From Labedella populi (GTDB taxonomy: Bacteria; Actinomycetota; Actinomycetes; Actinomycetales; Microbacteriaceae), in the NCBI RefSeq assembly GCF_004078655.1, contig NZ_RZNC01000001.1, positions 124,001-188,000 of the forward strand: DNA of 64,000 bases, read 5' to 3'. Below, in pieces: positions 33,945-42,715 of this stretch. Position 1 is the first letter of the stretch. Every line of letters begins with the position of its first letter. The notes beneath the pieces were generated by a model that saw nothing but the letters and a program-made list of their open reading frames with translations, was not told the origin of the DNA and ran no database searches. The position numbers and the translations under genes were made by a program.

Positions 33945-34952
33945 ATGACCGTTCCCCTCTCGATCCTCGACCTCGCTCCCATCGCCCCCGGAGAGACGGT
34001 GAGCGACAGCTTCGCCGCTTCCGTCGCCCTGGCACAGCAGGCCGAGCGCAGCGGCTACCGCCGGGTCTGGTACGCGGAGCACCACAACATGCCGACGATC
34101 GCGTCGAGTGCGACGGCCGTGCTCATCGCCCACATCGCGAGCCAGACCTCCTCGATCCGGCTCGGAGCCGGCGGGGTCATGCTCCCCAACCACTCGCCGC
34201 TCGCGATCGCCGAGCAGTTCGGCACACTCGCGTCCCTCCACCCCGATCGCATCGACCTGGGACTCGGGCGCGCCCCGGGCGGTGATCGCACCACCTTCGC
34301 TGCGCTCCGCCGCGACCCCGCGGCCTCCGAGGACTTCCCGCAGGACGTCGTCGAGCTTCAGGGGTACCTCGCGGGCCAGTCCCGCGTCCCGGGCGTCAGC
34401 GCGACCCCCGGAGCCGGGTCGAACGTCCCCCTCTACATCCTCGGTTCCTCGCTCTTCGGCGCACGGCTCGCCGCGGCGCTCGGACTGCCGTACGCGTTCG
34501 CGTCGCACTTCGCCCCTGATGCGCTGCACGACGCGGTCGCCGTGTACCGGCGCGACTTCCAGCCGTCGGCGCAGCTCGAGCAGCCCTACGTCATCGCGGG
34601 TGTGAACGCCATCGCGGCCGACGATGCCGACGACGCGCAGCGGCAGTTCGCCGAGATGAAGCGCGCGCGTCTCCTCATGATGCTGCGTCAGAGCGGCCGG
34701 ATCCCGATCGAGCGTGAGTTCAGCGACGAGGAGCTCGACTACCTGCTCACCGCTCCCGCGGGAACGCAGGTGGCGAGCATGGCGACGTACACCGGCGTCG
34801 GCACCGGCGAGGACGTCTCCCGCTACATCGACGACTTCGCTCGGACGGCCGACGCGGACGAGGTCATCGTCGCGCACGGGTCACTCCGCACCGATGGCCG
34901 CGTCCGCTCGGTCGAGCTCCTCGCCAACGCCCACGCCCGCGTCGCCGCCTGA
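33945..34952 (+). CDS. LLM-class flavin-dependent oxidoreductase, MsnO8-like
   Basis: Protein of 335 residues, luciferase-like TIM barrel using FMNH2 or F420. It begins [20 protein letters not shown], then [20 protein letters not shown], and later [17 protein letters not shown], a set matching the MsnO8 subgroup. C-terminal region ends [19 protein letters not shown]. Substrate and cofactor are not determined. Divergent from the aldose epimerase gene with a 141-base gap. Confidence 0.92.
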   Translation: MTVPLSILDLAPIAPGETVSDSFAASVALAQQAERSGYRRVWYAEHHNMPTIASSATAVLIAHIASQTSSIRLGAGGVMLPNHSPLAIAEQFGTLASLHPDRIDLGLGRAPGGDRTTFAALRRDPAASEDFPQDVVELQGYLAGQSRVPGVSATPGAGSNVPLYILGSSLFGARLAAALGLPYAFASHFAPDALHDAVAVYRRDFQPSAQLEQPYVIAGVNAIAADDADDAQRQFAEMKRARLLMMLRQSGRIPIEREFSDEELDYLLTAPAGTQVASMATYTGVGTGEDVSRYIDDFARTADADEVIVAHGSLRTDGRVRSVELLANAHARVAA

Positions 34953-35007
34953 CCGGGCCGCGGGCCAGCAGGGGACGCGTCGGCGGTCGGGGTACGGACG
35001 AGCCTGA

Positions 35008-35964
35008 TCAGGCGGCGCCGGCGGATGCCGCGACGGGCTCGGGGAGACGCAGCGGCTCCTCGGAGCGCGCCACGAGGCGACGCGCGGCCTCGCGGATCTC
35101 GATGTTCGACGCGGCGAGGCGGCGAGCGCTCTCCTCCGCCGAGACGTCGTCGAGGGCGACGAACGAGCCGAGCGGCACGACCGAGTGCAGCACCGTGTTC
35201 TCGTACACGTGCACGAGGTTGAAGGCGCGTGCGCCGTCCTGCGGACGCGTTCCGCCCACGGGCACGTTGAGATTCTGCGTGTAGCAGGTGGCCGACGCGA
35301 CCGAGACGGGGATGCCCGCGAACGTCGCGGTCGACGAGTAGTGCAGGTGGCCGGCGATGATCGAGCGGACGTCTGACCCCTCGAGCACCTCGGCGAGCGC
35401 CGGCTGATCGCGCAGCTCGACGCTCACGGCCAGATCGAGCACGCTCGGAACGGGCGGGTGGTGCATCGCGAGGATCGTGCCGTGCGGTGCCTCCTCGGAC
35501 AGCTCCTCGGCGAGCCAGTCGAGCTGCTCCGGCGAGACCTCGCCATGGTGGAAGCCGGGGACGCTCGAGTCGAGCGTGATGATTCGGAGGCCGTTGACGT
35601 CGTAGACGCGGTCGACGGGGCGCATCGTCGGGACTTCCCCGAAGAGGCGCGAGCGGAACGCCGCCCGGTCGTCGTGGTTGCCCATCACCCAGATGACCTC
35701 GCATCCGAGTCGCTCGGCGACCGGTTCCACGATCGCCCGTAGCGCCTCGTAGGCCTCGGGCTCACCCTTGTCGGCCAGGTCGCCCGTGAAGACGATCGCC
35801 TCGGGTCGTCCACCCGACGCCTCGAACTCCTCGAAGAGGGTCCGCAGGTGCTTCGCGCTGTCGACGGCGTCGTAGAGACCGCGCGACCCGGCGAGCAGGT
35901 GCGTATCGCTGATGTGAAGGATGAAGTGATCCGGCCGAGGGTATTCGGCCACGCGGGAATTCAC
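35008..35964 (-). CDS. Metallophosphoesterase, CpdA-like cyclic-nucleotide phosphodiesterase
   Basis: Enzyme of about 318 residues. All class III cNMP phosphodiesterase motifs are visible: [40 protein letters not shown] and [11 protein letters not shown]-terminal helical extension of about 70 residues. The GTG at 35964 begins just before the domain; a second GTG lies 12 bases downstream. A palindrome at 36000-36021 precedes it and may be an operator. Known homologues hydrolyse cAMP or other phosphoesters. Confidence 0.9.
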   Translation of the reverse strand: MNSRVAEYPRPDHFILHISDTHLLAGSRGLYDAVDSAKHLRTLFEEFEASGGRPEAIVFTGDLADKGEPEAYEALRAIVEPVAERLGCEVIWVMGNHDDRAAFRSRLFGEVPTMRPVDRVYDVNGLRIITLDSSVPGFHHGEVSPEQLDWLAEELSEEAPHGTILAMHHPPVPSVLDLAVSVELRDQPALAEVLEGSDVRSIIAGHLHYSSTATFAGIPVSVASATCYTQNLNVPVGGTRPQDGARAFNLVHVYENTVLHSVVPLGSFVALDDVSAEESARRLAASNIEIREAARRLVARSEEPLRLPEPVAASAGAA

Positions 35965-35999
35965 GAGAAATCCGTTTCGTCGAGGGCTCCGTTGAGGAG

Positions 36000-36021
36000 T
36001 TACGTTACCCCTGCAACGTAA
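36000..36021. promoter_or_regulatory. Palindrome upstream of the phosphodiesterase gene
   Basis: TTACGTT-ACCCCTGC-AACGTAA, exact 7-bp arms, 36 bases before the GTG start on the minus strand. A second stem (CAGGCGG/CCGCCTG, 36023-36043) follows and abuts the truncated RHS gene. Operator function is suggested only by symmetry and position. Confidence 0.45.
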
Positions 36022-36053
36022 GCAGGCGGGGGAACTCCGCCTGAACATCTTGA

Positions 36054-37057
36054 CAACTCGGAGGTTCGGACGGCAACAACAACATCACCAGCTACAGCTA
36101 CGACGCCGACGGGAACCTCACCCTCGTCAACGCCCCCGCACCCCAAGGCGACACCTCCTACACGCACGACTCCCTCGGCCGCGTCCTCACCGTCACCGAC
36201 GGCAACGGCGACACCACCACCTACGCGTACAACGTCCGCGACGACATCGTCCTCACCACCTTCGACAATGGCGTGACCCTCACCACCGAGTGGTTCGTGA
36301 ACGGCCTCAAGTCGAAAGACACCGATAGCACGGGACCGGCGACGTTCTTCTACTGGAACGAGCTCGGCCAGCAGTACCGCCAGCAAAACGCCATGTACTC
36401 CGGCGGCGTGATCGTCAGCGGCTCCACCATCACGATCGACTTCACCTACGACGACGCCGGCAATATTCTCTCCTACCGGGACTCGAGCTACGGCACCGTC
36501 ACCTACGTCTACGACGACGCCACCCAGCGCACCCAGATCATCGAACCCACCGGCACCGGCACCACCGGCACCGGCACCGGCACCGGCACCGGCACCGGCA
36601 CCGGCACCGACGGATACTCCTACTCGCCCTATGGAGAAGCACGAGCGACCGGCTCTAACGCGGCCGTCAGCACCAACAACAATCTCCGCTACATCGCTGG
36701 CTACCTCGATTCAGCGAGCGGGCTCTACAAACTCGGATCCCGCTTCTACGACCCCAGCCTCGGGTGCTTCACACAGTTCGATCCGACGGGCCAAGAAAGT
36801 AACCCCTACACCTACGCAGGCTGTAATCCCATCAACGCAACGGACCCTCAGGTAATGCTGCCAGCGCCGGCTGCATCACGCTGGGTAGTATCGCCGCAGG
36901 GGCAGGCGCCGTGACAGCGTACTCAGGGGCTGTGACGGTCGGATTGCTGCCGACGATCGCCGGATGGGTCCCGTCGGCCGGACTGACGGCCGGAGCGGGG
37001 GTCCTTACCGCGGTCGCAACAATAGGTGCCCTCCTAACCTGCGACGTGTTCGGATAG
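36054..37057 (+). pseudogene. RHS-repeat protein, C-terminal fragment with frameshift
   Basis: The open frame from 36054 has no start codon but immediately encodes RHS/YD repeats (SYSYDADGNLTLVN, DSLGRVLTVTDGNGDTTTYA), then the RHS core end LGSRFYDPSLGCFTQFDPTG and NPINATDP. At about 36848 one base appears to be missing: the current frame reads QVMLPAPAAS and ends at 36914, while the next frame continues SGNAASAGCITLGSIAAGAG to a stop at 37057. The 68-residue tip is hydrophobic and Gly-rich. Both the missing N-terminus (over 1000 residues in full RHS proteins) and the frameshift make it a pseudogene. Confidence 0.85.
36549..36609 (+). repeat. GGCACC hexanucleotide repeat
   Basis: About ten near-perfect copies of GGCACC within the RHS fragment, encoding alternating Thr-Gly. 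Because the unit is six bases, copy changes keep the frame. Confidence 0.85.
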
Positions 37058-37068
37058 AGAATAGGACC

Positions 37069-37248
37069 ATGACACAGAGGACGTTGACGATTGGATTGCT
37101 CCTCGGGGTGGGAGGACTGCTACTGGCTGTCGGCGTCGTCCTTGGGGCCTCGGATGTGGGAGTTCTTGCGAATTTCATGCTGTTCGCGGGTGCTGCCTGT
37201 CTCATCGTCGGAATAGCTGCGGCGATTTGGGGAAGACGGAACAGCTAG
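37069..37248 (+). CDS. Small two-helix membrane protein after the RHS gene
   Basis: Protein of 59 residues with two hydrophobic helices (about 6-27 and 33-52) and a basic C-terminus GRRNS. The ATG is 12 bases after the frame-restored stop of the RHS tip, with AGGACC as weak ribosome site. Position and membrane nature are what would be expected of an immunity protein for a membrane-active RHS tip, but no homology is recognised. Confidence 0.62.
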   Translation: MTQRTLTIGLLLGVGGLLLAVGVVLGASDVGVLANFMLFAGAACLIVGIAAAIWGRRNS

Positions 37249-37385
37249 CGCATCGGCTTCTGTAGGGAAGCAGGCAACCGCACCCAGCAGGTCCGTTCCG
37301 GATCCACCGGCACCACCCGCGGGCAATCGACTACGTCTACATCTCCGCCAACCGTCGGCGGCGGCCGTGCCCCTTGTTATGTCGG

Positions 37386-38234
37386 TCAGTCGTTATCCTG
37401 CCGGGTTGCGGGAGGCTCTAGGCGCCGCCCCTCGCGACGAAAAGCCCGGTAGACGACCCGCTCGAATGGTTGAGCTGCTGCGAAAAGGGCTCCGCTCCCG
37501 CTGGATGACGTGTCCATCAGTTCAATCACTCGCCGCCCGCCGGCGTTGCCACGCACTCGCTCCACGATCGTGCCGCCTTGCAGCACCTGATGTCTCCCGT
37601 CGGCGCCCACATCCCCCGGGTAGGAATACGACAACGTCGCGATGGTGCGCTCCTCGCCGGGCCGGCCTTGCTCTCTGGCTTCGGCGATCGCTATCCACTC
37701 TGAGAGTGGCTGAGTTCGATACGCCCATTCCACAGAGTGTTCTCCCGGCGCCAGAACTACCCTTCTCGAGCCGTCCTCCACGTTCAGGGTCATCGCAGCC
37801 CGTCGAGGGCCATCATTCGTGATAGTCAGCGCAAAACCGACTCGGAGAGGGACTGCGTCGTCCCGGGGCACCGTGAACTCCGACCCAACTGAGACCGTCT
37901 CTGCAATCTCACGATCCCTGGCCCTCGAAGGAGTCGTTCGGTCGGGTCTCCAGATGGTGTCGCTCTGCACCGTCACCTCGACGGTAATCCGCGGCATCTC
38001 AGCATCAATCGCCGCTCGGTGCGAATCGTGGCGAAGATGTTGTCCGTGCGTGAACTCGTCACGCGCGATCTTCAACGCCGTCGAAGTGCTCTCCACGCTC
38101 TTGCGCGTGTAGGCGATCTGCACGGCGATGAAGATGACGGAGATGGCTGTAGCGAGAGCCGCAGCGAGCGTGCTCCACGCCGTTAGTACTTCGACAAACG
38201 TCGGCCCGTCGGCGACGGCAGAAGCGATCAGCAT
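37386..38234 (-). CDS. Membrane-anchored hypothetical protein
   Basis: Protein of 282 residues with a membrane helix near the N-terminus (VLTAWSTLAAALATAISVIF), then a short coiled coil (KSVESTSTALKIARDEFTHG) and a beta-rich soluble domain containing RVGFALTITNDGPRRAAMTL. The ATG at 38234 follows AGGATGTACCC. No family name recognised. Codon usage is less GC-biased than core genes nearby, fitting an acquired region. Confidence 0.7.
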   Translation of the reverse strand: MLIASAVADGPTFVEVLTAWSTLAAALATAISVIFIAVQIAYTRKSVESTSTALKIARDEFTHGQHLRHDSHRAAIDAEMPRITVEVTVQSDTIWRPDRTTPSRARDREIAETVSVGSEFTVPRDDAVPLRVGFALTITNDGPRRAAMTLNVEDGSRRVVLAPGEHSVEWAYRTQPLSEWIAIAEAREQGRPGEERTIATLSYSYPGDVGADGRHQVLQGGTIVERVRGNAGGRRVIELMDTSSSGSGALFAAAQPFERVVYRAFRREGRRLEPPATRQDND

Positions 38235-38392
38235 GGGTACATCCTGGCAGCGCTTCACGGGCCTCGAGAGACCCCACGACAACCGACTTCAGATATGTGC
38301 AAGCGATCCCATGTGTCAGTATTCCTCCCCCGATGCGGCAACGACCAAACACTAGGGACCCATCAAGAGCGGCATCTTGGGGAGACGAGACG

Positions 38393-39862
38393 TCAGCAAG
38401 TTACATGACGGCCGTGCGCTCGCAGCATTGGGTCTAGTGGGAGCCGACATATGGAGCAGGCAGGGATCGAACGATCGACGGCGGGCAGGGGCACCTCCTC
38501 GCACGGCGGCGGAAGCACCGCGGACTTAGCTGGCCGAGGAAGCAGACTGAGCCTCGGCGGGTTCGGGTGACGACGGTAGAACACGACCCCCCTTCTGAAC
38601 GTATTGGTCTCGGTCAGCACGCCTGCGACGGCGAGGCCACGACAGAATCTCAGCACGGCCCGGGCGCCCACCTTGTCCTCGAAGGCACCCGGGAAGTGCT
38701 CGAGGAGGCCGTCGCGGATGGTCGCCGGGAAGATGAAGACCCCGAACCGGGCGGGCCGCACGTAACGGGAGTAGATGAACCACTGCCAGACCGTCGCGGG
38801 AAGCGGCAGGTCGAGATCCACGTCTTTATCGAGCCACGGGGGGATCCCGTCGGGGAACTGCGCGATCGCCTCCTGCCCGTCGGCGGATCGAGCCCACACC
38901 GCGGCGACCGCCTCTCGTCGAGCACGGTTGATCACCGCGAGTTCCTCGCGCTGCCGGGCCTCTGCGGCTTCGCGTTCAAGCCTGGCCTTCTCAGCAGCGG
39001 CCGCCCGCACCGCCTCTCGTCGATGCCGATCGATGTCGGCTTCGACTCGTCGAGCATGAACCTTTTCCCAAATGGCTGTCTGGGAGTCGAGTTCCCGGGT
39101 GTGCCGGCTACGAAGACCACCGGCCTCGAGCCGGAATTTGCGGAGGCTCTCAACCTGGAGGTGCCCGTGGTCGCGGCGTGCGTGGACCGTCCAAGAGGTC
39201 GGAGGCGGGACTGTGGTCACCGGGTATCCGATCTCGCGGAGCGAGGGGTTGATCCAGTAAATCGCGGCGCCGGTGTCGGCGAGTGTCTCGTGAAGCGGCG
39301 AGAGGTGCACTCTCGGCTCGCCCCATTCTGTGGTCATGTGGATGCCGCTACTGATGAATATCCGCATGTCGTGAATGCTCTGCTTGGCGTAGGACTCTCT
39401 TCTCTCGAGGAGCTTGTCTGGGCTGAGAGACGAGTATTGGACTTCGATGGCGTACCGGGTGTCGTCAGGGAACGTCACCATGACGTCGGCGACTCGCTCT
39501 CGGGAGGCGTTCGAGGGCTTCTCAACGTCCACGACCGCATCAGGGTGCGCCCAACGAGCCCAGCGAGCCATCAGCGCTTTCGCTTCGACGTGGAACCACG
39601 TCTCCGGCGAGTGATCGACGGACGGATCGCTCCGGAGGTGCCGGAAATGATCTCGACGAGTGAGAGATCCGACGGTGGTGATGGACGGGTCGGGGCATTT
39701 CAGCACCGGGCACATCAGTTCGGTTCGGGTGGTCTGTCTCATGGCCGCGGCTTGGCCGTCAGCGAGCTCCACGAGATCTCCGGTACCGTCGCGGCGCGCG
39801 GCGTAAATGCGGCGTGTCTCACCACGCAGGAAGGGGTGATCGATTCCCCCGCCCCGGTCCAC
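38393..39862 (-). CDS. CoiA-like (competence protein) nuclease-family protein
   Basis: Protein of about 489 residues. DHFRHLRSDPSVDHSPETWF and AIEVQYSSLSPDKLLERRES with KQSIHDMRIFI correspond to the CoiA restriction-endonuclease-like fold, in which the E-x-Q motif is part of the active site. An Arg/Glu/Ala-rich helix (about 265-315) follows and the C-terminus has CSICRLPLDP...HVTC, a possible zinc site. An initiation site at MRQTTRTELMCP is also possible. In Firmicutes CoiA aids DNA uptake; here no competence genes adjoin, so a mobile-element or defence role is equally plausible. Confidence 0.72.
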   Translation of the reverse strand: MDRGGGIDHPFLRGETRRIYAARRDGTGDLVELADGQAAAMRQTTRTELMCPVLKCPDPSITTVGSLTRRDHFRHLRSDPSVDHSPETWFHVEAKALMARWARWAHPDAVVDVEKPSNASRERVADVMVTFPDDTRYAIEVQYSSLSPDKLLERRESYAKQSIHDMRIFISSGIHMTTEWGEPRVHLSPLHETLADTGAAIYWINPSLREIGYPVTTVPPPTSWTVHARRDHGHLQVESLRKFRLEAGGLRSRHTRELDSQTAIWEKVHARRVEADIDRHRREAVRAAAAEKARLEREAAEARQREELAVINRARREAVAAVWARSADGQEAIAQFPDGIPPWLDKDVDLDLPLPATVWQWFIYSRYVRPARFGVFIFPATIRDGLLEHFPGAFEDKVGARAVLRFCRGLAVAGVLTETNTFRRGVVFYRRHPNPPRLSLLPRPAKSAVLPPPCEEVPLPAVDRSIPACSICRLPLDPMLRAHGRHVTC

Positions 39863-40253
39863 ACCGGCAGACTACCCGGCGGGTTTCGGCGGCGTCGCCC
39901 CCGCTATCGGGGGTCGATCGGTGCAATGAGTGTGGGGTCGATCGGTGCGATGAGTCTGGGATCGCTGTAGTCGACCGATCTGGCGTTGTTGACCTTCCGG
40001 TCGACCTCGTAGGTCCGAACGGTCGACGCGATCGAGCTCGAGCTGCGTCGAGTGCGTCGAGCAGCTGCAGGGGTTCAGAGAGTGTGGCCGCGGGGATCAG
40101 TCGGCGTGCGAGCTCAGCGCGCACGGACCCGGCGATTTTCTTCTTCTCTGACACCCTGACCATGCACTCACCGTACGGCTGCAGCCGCACTCGCTCGAGG
40201 GCGTTTCCACAGGCTGCAGCGCGCTCAGAACGCCAGGTAAGCAGATCGGACAC
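39819..40253 (-). CDS. Hypothetical protein with Ser/Arg-rich repeat
   Basis: Frame of 144 residues with GTG start and AAAGGGGA ribosome site. The first half is mixed (GNALERVRLQPYGECMVRVS, ELARRLIPAATLSEPLQLLD); the second half has 8-residue repeats (HRSTPHSL, HRSTPDSG) made by a 24-base tandem duplication at 39911-39958. Its end overlaps the CoiA-like gene by 44 bases, which weakens the call. Family unknown. Confidence 0.4.
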   Translation of the reverse strand: MSDLLTWRSERAAACGNALERVRLQPYGECMVRVSEKKKIAGSVRAELARRLIPAATLSEPLQLLDALDAARARSRRPFGPTRSTGRSTTPDRSTTAIPDSSHRSTPHSLHRSTPDSGGDAAETRRVVCRCGPGRGNRSPLPAW

Positions 40254-40384
40254 GCCGTGTCCCCTTTCAGGCGAGTTCGCGGTAAGTGAGACGAATCGGC
40301 CGCGGAATCACCCGGGAGGCGCCGCAGCGGCCTGCGGCGATCTGCTTCACGAACATGTCAGCAACGTCCGGTGCTTAGGCCGGC

Positions 40385-41092
40385 TCAGCTGAACGAAAAT
40401 GTCCTGTAGCTGCTCCGGACGTTGAAGCGTCGTCCTTCCTTGCGTCGCTGCAGGAGGGCGGCGATCGTGTCGATGTCGTCAGGTCGCATATTCAACACGC
40501 GACACTTCACGCGCACCTGTTCGACCGTGATCTGCACCCAGCGCTCAGGCCGGTTCATCATGTCCGCCTTGAGCTTGTCCTCTTCGTTCCACTTGAGGCC
40601 GGTCGAGTATCCAGCCGCCATCCCCGCGACGTACTCGAGGATGCCGTCGACGCCATTCGGCAGCGTTTCGCACACGACCTCACCAGGACTCGCGGCCGGC
40701 TCCACGGTCCGATCGTCAAACAGCTGAATGGGATTCGCATCGTCGATCCACTCAGCCGCCTCGTCCTCGTTCCATTCGATCACCGCAAGAGCGTCGAGGT
40801 CCTGGTCCCAGAGCTTCTGGAAGTGCTCGCGATTCGGCCATGCGTGAAGGACGCGCCCCGACAGCATGCCGATCGAGAACCCCCGCCAGACCACATGCCG
40901 CACGTTCGAATGCGCGATCAGCTGTTTGACGATCGGACTGTCAACCTCGCGCCGGGGAGTCACTACTACCACCTGGCCGCCCGATTGCTTTTGGAGCCAC
41001 CGGACTGCACGGGCGTTCTGGGGCTCACGAGATCGTTCACCGTCGGTGAGACGTGAGATCGCGACCGGGTAGTTGTACGACTCTGACGACAT
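40385..41092 (-). CDS. Hypothetical protein downstream of the Ubl operon
   Basis: Protein of 235 residues with ATG at 41092 after a perfect GAAGGAG ribosome site. It has an Asp/Glu-rich central part (VIEWNEDEAAEWIDDANPIQ) and one VVVVTPRREVDSPIVKQLI segment suggesting an alpha/beta fold. No membrane helix or metal motif. It lies 89 bases after DUF6527 in the same direction and could be the last gene of that operon. I do not recognise the family. Confidence 0.72.
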   Translation of the reverse strand: MSSESYNYPVAISRLTDGERSREPQNARAVRWLQKQSGGQVVVVTPRREVDSPIVKQLIAHSNVRHVVWRGFSIGMLSGRVLHAWPNREHFQKLWDQDLDALAVIEWNEDEAAEWIDDANPIQLFDDRTVEPAASPGEVVCETLPNGVDGILEYVAGMAAGYSTGLKWNEEDKLKADMMNRPERWVQITVEQVRVKCRVLNMRPDDIDTIAALLQRRKEGRRFNVRSSYRTFSFS

Positions 41093-41181
41093 GGCATCTC
41101 CTTCGCTCGGGATCCTGAATGTGATGCCCGCCACGGACACTTCTCCTCCGCTTGGTGCGCTTGCTGCCAACCGCCCGCCCA

Positions 41182-41577
41182 TCAGCGCACCCAGTTGAAA
41201 ATCACCTTGAGCGCTCGCGCGAGCCACGGCTCTTGCGTGGCGTTCAGTTCCTGGGCTGCCGCATGGTCTCGCGCGTGGGCTCGCGCGTGCTGTGATTCGG
41301 TCATATCCGAAAGCCATCGGATTCGAGACTCGCGGATGATGTAATGCGAGCTGCAGGCCAGTGCCCCGTTGCCGATAGATGGCGAGAGGGTCACCTGGCC
41401 GTCGTAGTGGAGTGTCCACCCTGCCTTCCCGAGCGGGGTAACGATCTCCTCGTTACATCCGCAGCAGCAGAGGTGAGCAGCGATGTTGTGCGTCCCGCTG
41501 ATGTACACCAATCCGGGCTTCAGTGCGGCCGGGAGCTCCTCCACGAACCGGTGGTCGACCTCGAGGCGGCGGCTCAT
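41182..41577 (-). CDS. DUF6527 family protein
   Basis: Protein of 131 residues. The conserved core is GLVYISGTHNIAAHLCCCGC then EEIVTPL and VTLSPSIGNGALACSSHYII. Cys37, 38, 39 and 41 together with Cys75 and His78 look like a zinc site or a reactive Cys cluster, and it ends in a helical, basic tail. The ATG overlaps the E1-like gene by 4 bases (ATGA), so the two are co-translated. DUF6527 commonly occurs beside multiubiquitin and ThiF genes; its activity is unknown, and an E2/E3-like or ligand-binding role in that pathway is inference. Confidence 0.85.
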   Translation of the reverse strand: MSRRLEVDHRFVEELPAALKPGLVYISGTHNIAAHLCCCGCNEEIVTPLGKAGWTLHYDGQVTLSPSIGNGALACSSHYIIRESRIRWLSDMTESQHARAHARDHAAAQELNATQEPWLARALKVIFNWVR

Positions 41578-42713
41578 GGGGAGAGTACGGTGATCATGTT
41601 GTCGCTGACGGGATACGCGAACACGGCCGCGTCAGAGGCCATATCGGCGTAAAACCCGAGGAGTCGCTTCCACTGGACAACTGCCAAGGCCGCGTTGAGC
41701 GCGTTGAGGTCGGAGATCTGAATGTTGCGCCGGTACTCATCTGGCGCCGTACCGCCGGAGGGAATCCGGACGCGCCGCTGGGCGGTGCTGACAGACACTC
41801 GTAGCAGTCCCGTCAGCCCGCTGCCGGTATCCGTGACCCCCATGCCCACGTCGATAAACGAGACCCCAGCCCCTTCCAGGGCGTCGACGATACCTTCCCT
41901 GTCGGAACCGTCGTCGAGGGCGAGGAACACGAAGTCGAAGTCCGCGACCTCGGCGACAGTGTCACGCTCGAAAAGCACAGGGTGCGGAAAGATGCCCTGC
42001 TTGAGCCGGGAGTATTGCGCGGACCAATACTCAGCCTTATTCGGCTGGCCCCGCAGATCAGAAACGTCCGCCGCGCCCGGTGCGCGGAAGGCGTTGTGAT
42101 TGAGGAAGACGTCGCCGTCGTACAGGTGAATCTCTGCGACGGGCGTCTTCGCTACGAGGTCCAGAATGTGCGATCCCGTGCCACCGAGGCCGACGATCGC
42201 GATCTTCAACCCTGCGAAAACCGTGTTCAGACCGGTGATACCGGCCCTGCTCGAAGCAGAGTCGCGGTATACGAACGGGGAGGCATCGGCGTTGACTTCG
42301 CGGACGGGGTAGGTGCGCGCGGTGGAGCGCGGATCGATGATGAGCGCCCAGCGTGTGAGCAACTCGACGTAGGTAGTGACCTTGTCGTAGTAGTTCGCGT
42401 AGTTGCCGGCGGGTGGCTTCGCCGAGAAGTAGAAATCGGTGCTCCGTCCCGGCAGGAACTCGTTGTGCTGGGCGCTATTGATGACCTTGGAGAGCGGCCT
42501 CCCGTCGGCGTCGCAGGGTTCGGCTCCGCCGAAATGGGTTGTGTGGTCCGGCGGCGTGGTCAGCTCGTCGCCCGCGAGCGCGGCCGGCATGACGAGCCGG
42601 CCGCGCTGCACGATCTTTTGTGCGGTGACGTAAGGCACGTCGTCGATGACCAGGTACCCGTCGATTAGCTGCACGTCGTACCCCTCGTCGAGGAGGCGAG
42701 TGAAGTCGTCCAT
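41574..42713 (-). CDS. E1-like adenylyltransferase, DUF6791-ThiF fusion
   Basis: Protein of 379 residues. Residues 1-165 match the DUF6791 pattern (GYDVQLIDGYLVIDDVPYVT, then GGAEPCDADG); residues 168-379 are a ThiF/E1 domain with nucleotide loop IAIVGLGGTGSHI (172-183), DGD (199-201), NHNAFR (206-211) and a Lys at 226. It should adenylate the C-terminus of the Ubl encoded just upstream. The only cysteine of the protein is Cys67 in the DUF6791 part; the ThiF part has none, so no usual E1 thioester Cys. The gene starts 2 bases after the Ubl gene and overlaps DUF6527. Confidence 0.9.
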   Translation of the reverse strand: MDDFTRLLDEGYDVQLIDGYLVIDDVPYVTAQKIVQRGRLVMPAALAGDELTTPPDHTTHFGGAEPCDADGRPLSKVINSAQHNEFLPGRSTDFYFSAKPPAGNYANYYDKVTTYVELLTRWALIIDPRSTARTYPVREVNADASPFVYRDSASSRAGITGLNTVFAGLKIAIVGLGGTGSHILDLVAKTPVAEIHLYDGDVFLNHNAFRAPGAADVSDLRGQPNKAEYWSAQYSRLKQGIFPHPVLFERDTVAEVADFDFVFLALDDGSDREGIVDALEGAGVSFIDVGMGVTDTGSGLTGLLRVSVSTAQRRVRIPSGGTAPDEYRRNIQISDLNALNAALAVVQWKRLLGFYADMASDAAVFAYPVSDNMITVLSP

Positions 42714-42715
42714 GT

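Noticed and set aside
33804-34877. Upstream extension of the aldose epimerase frame by 358 codons
   Set aside because: The extension lies antisense to the LLM oxidoreductase and has no motif; the ATG at 33803 has a ribosome site.
36549-36609. Phase variation by the GGCACC repeat
   Set aside because: The six-base unit preserves the frame, and the gene is truncated and frameshifted elsewhere.
40385-41419. Longer start (41419) for the hypothetical gene after DUF6527
   Set aside because: The extra 109 codons overlap DUF6527 and read as antisense-like noise; the ATG at 41092 has a perfect ribosome site.
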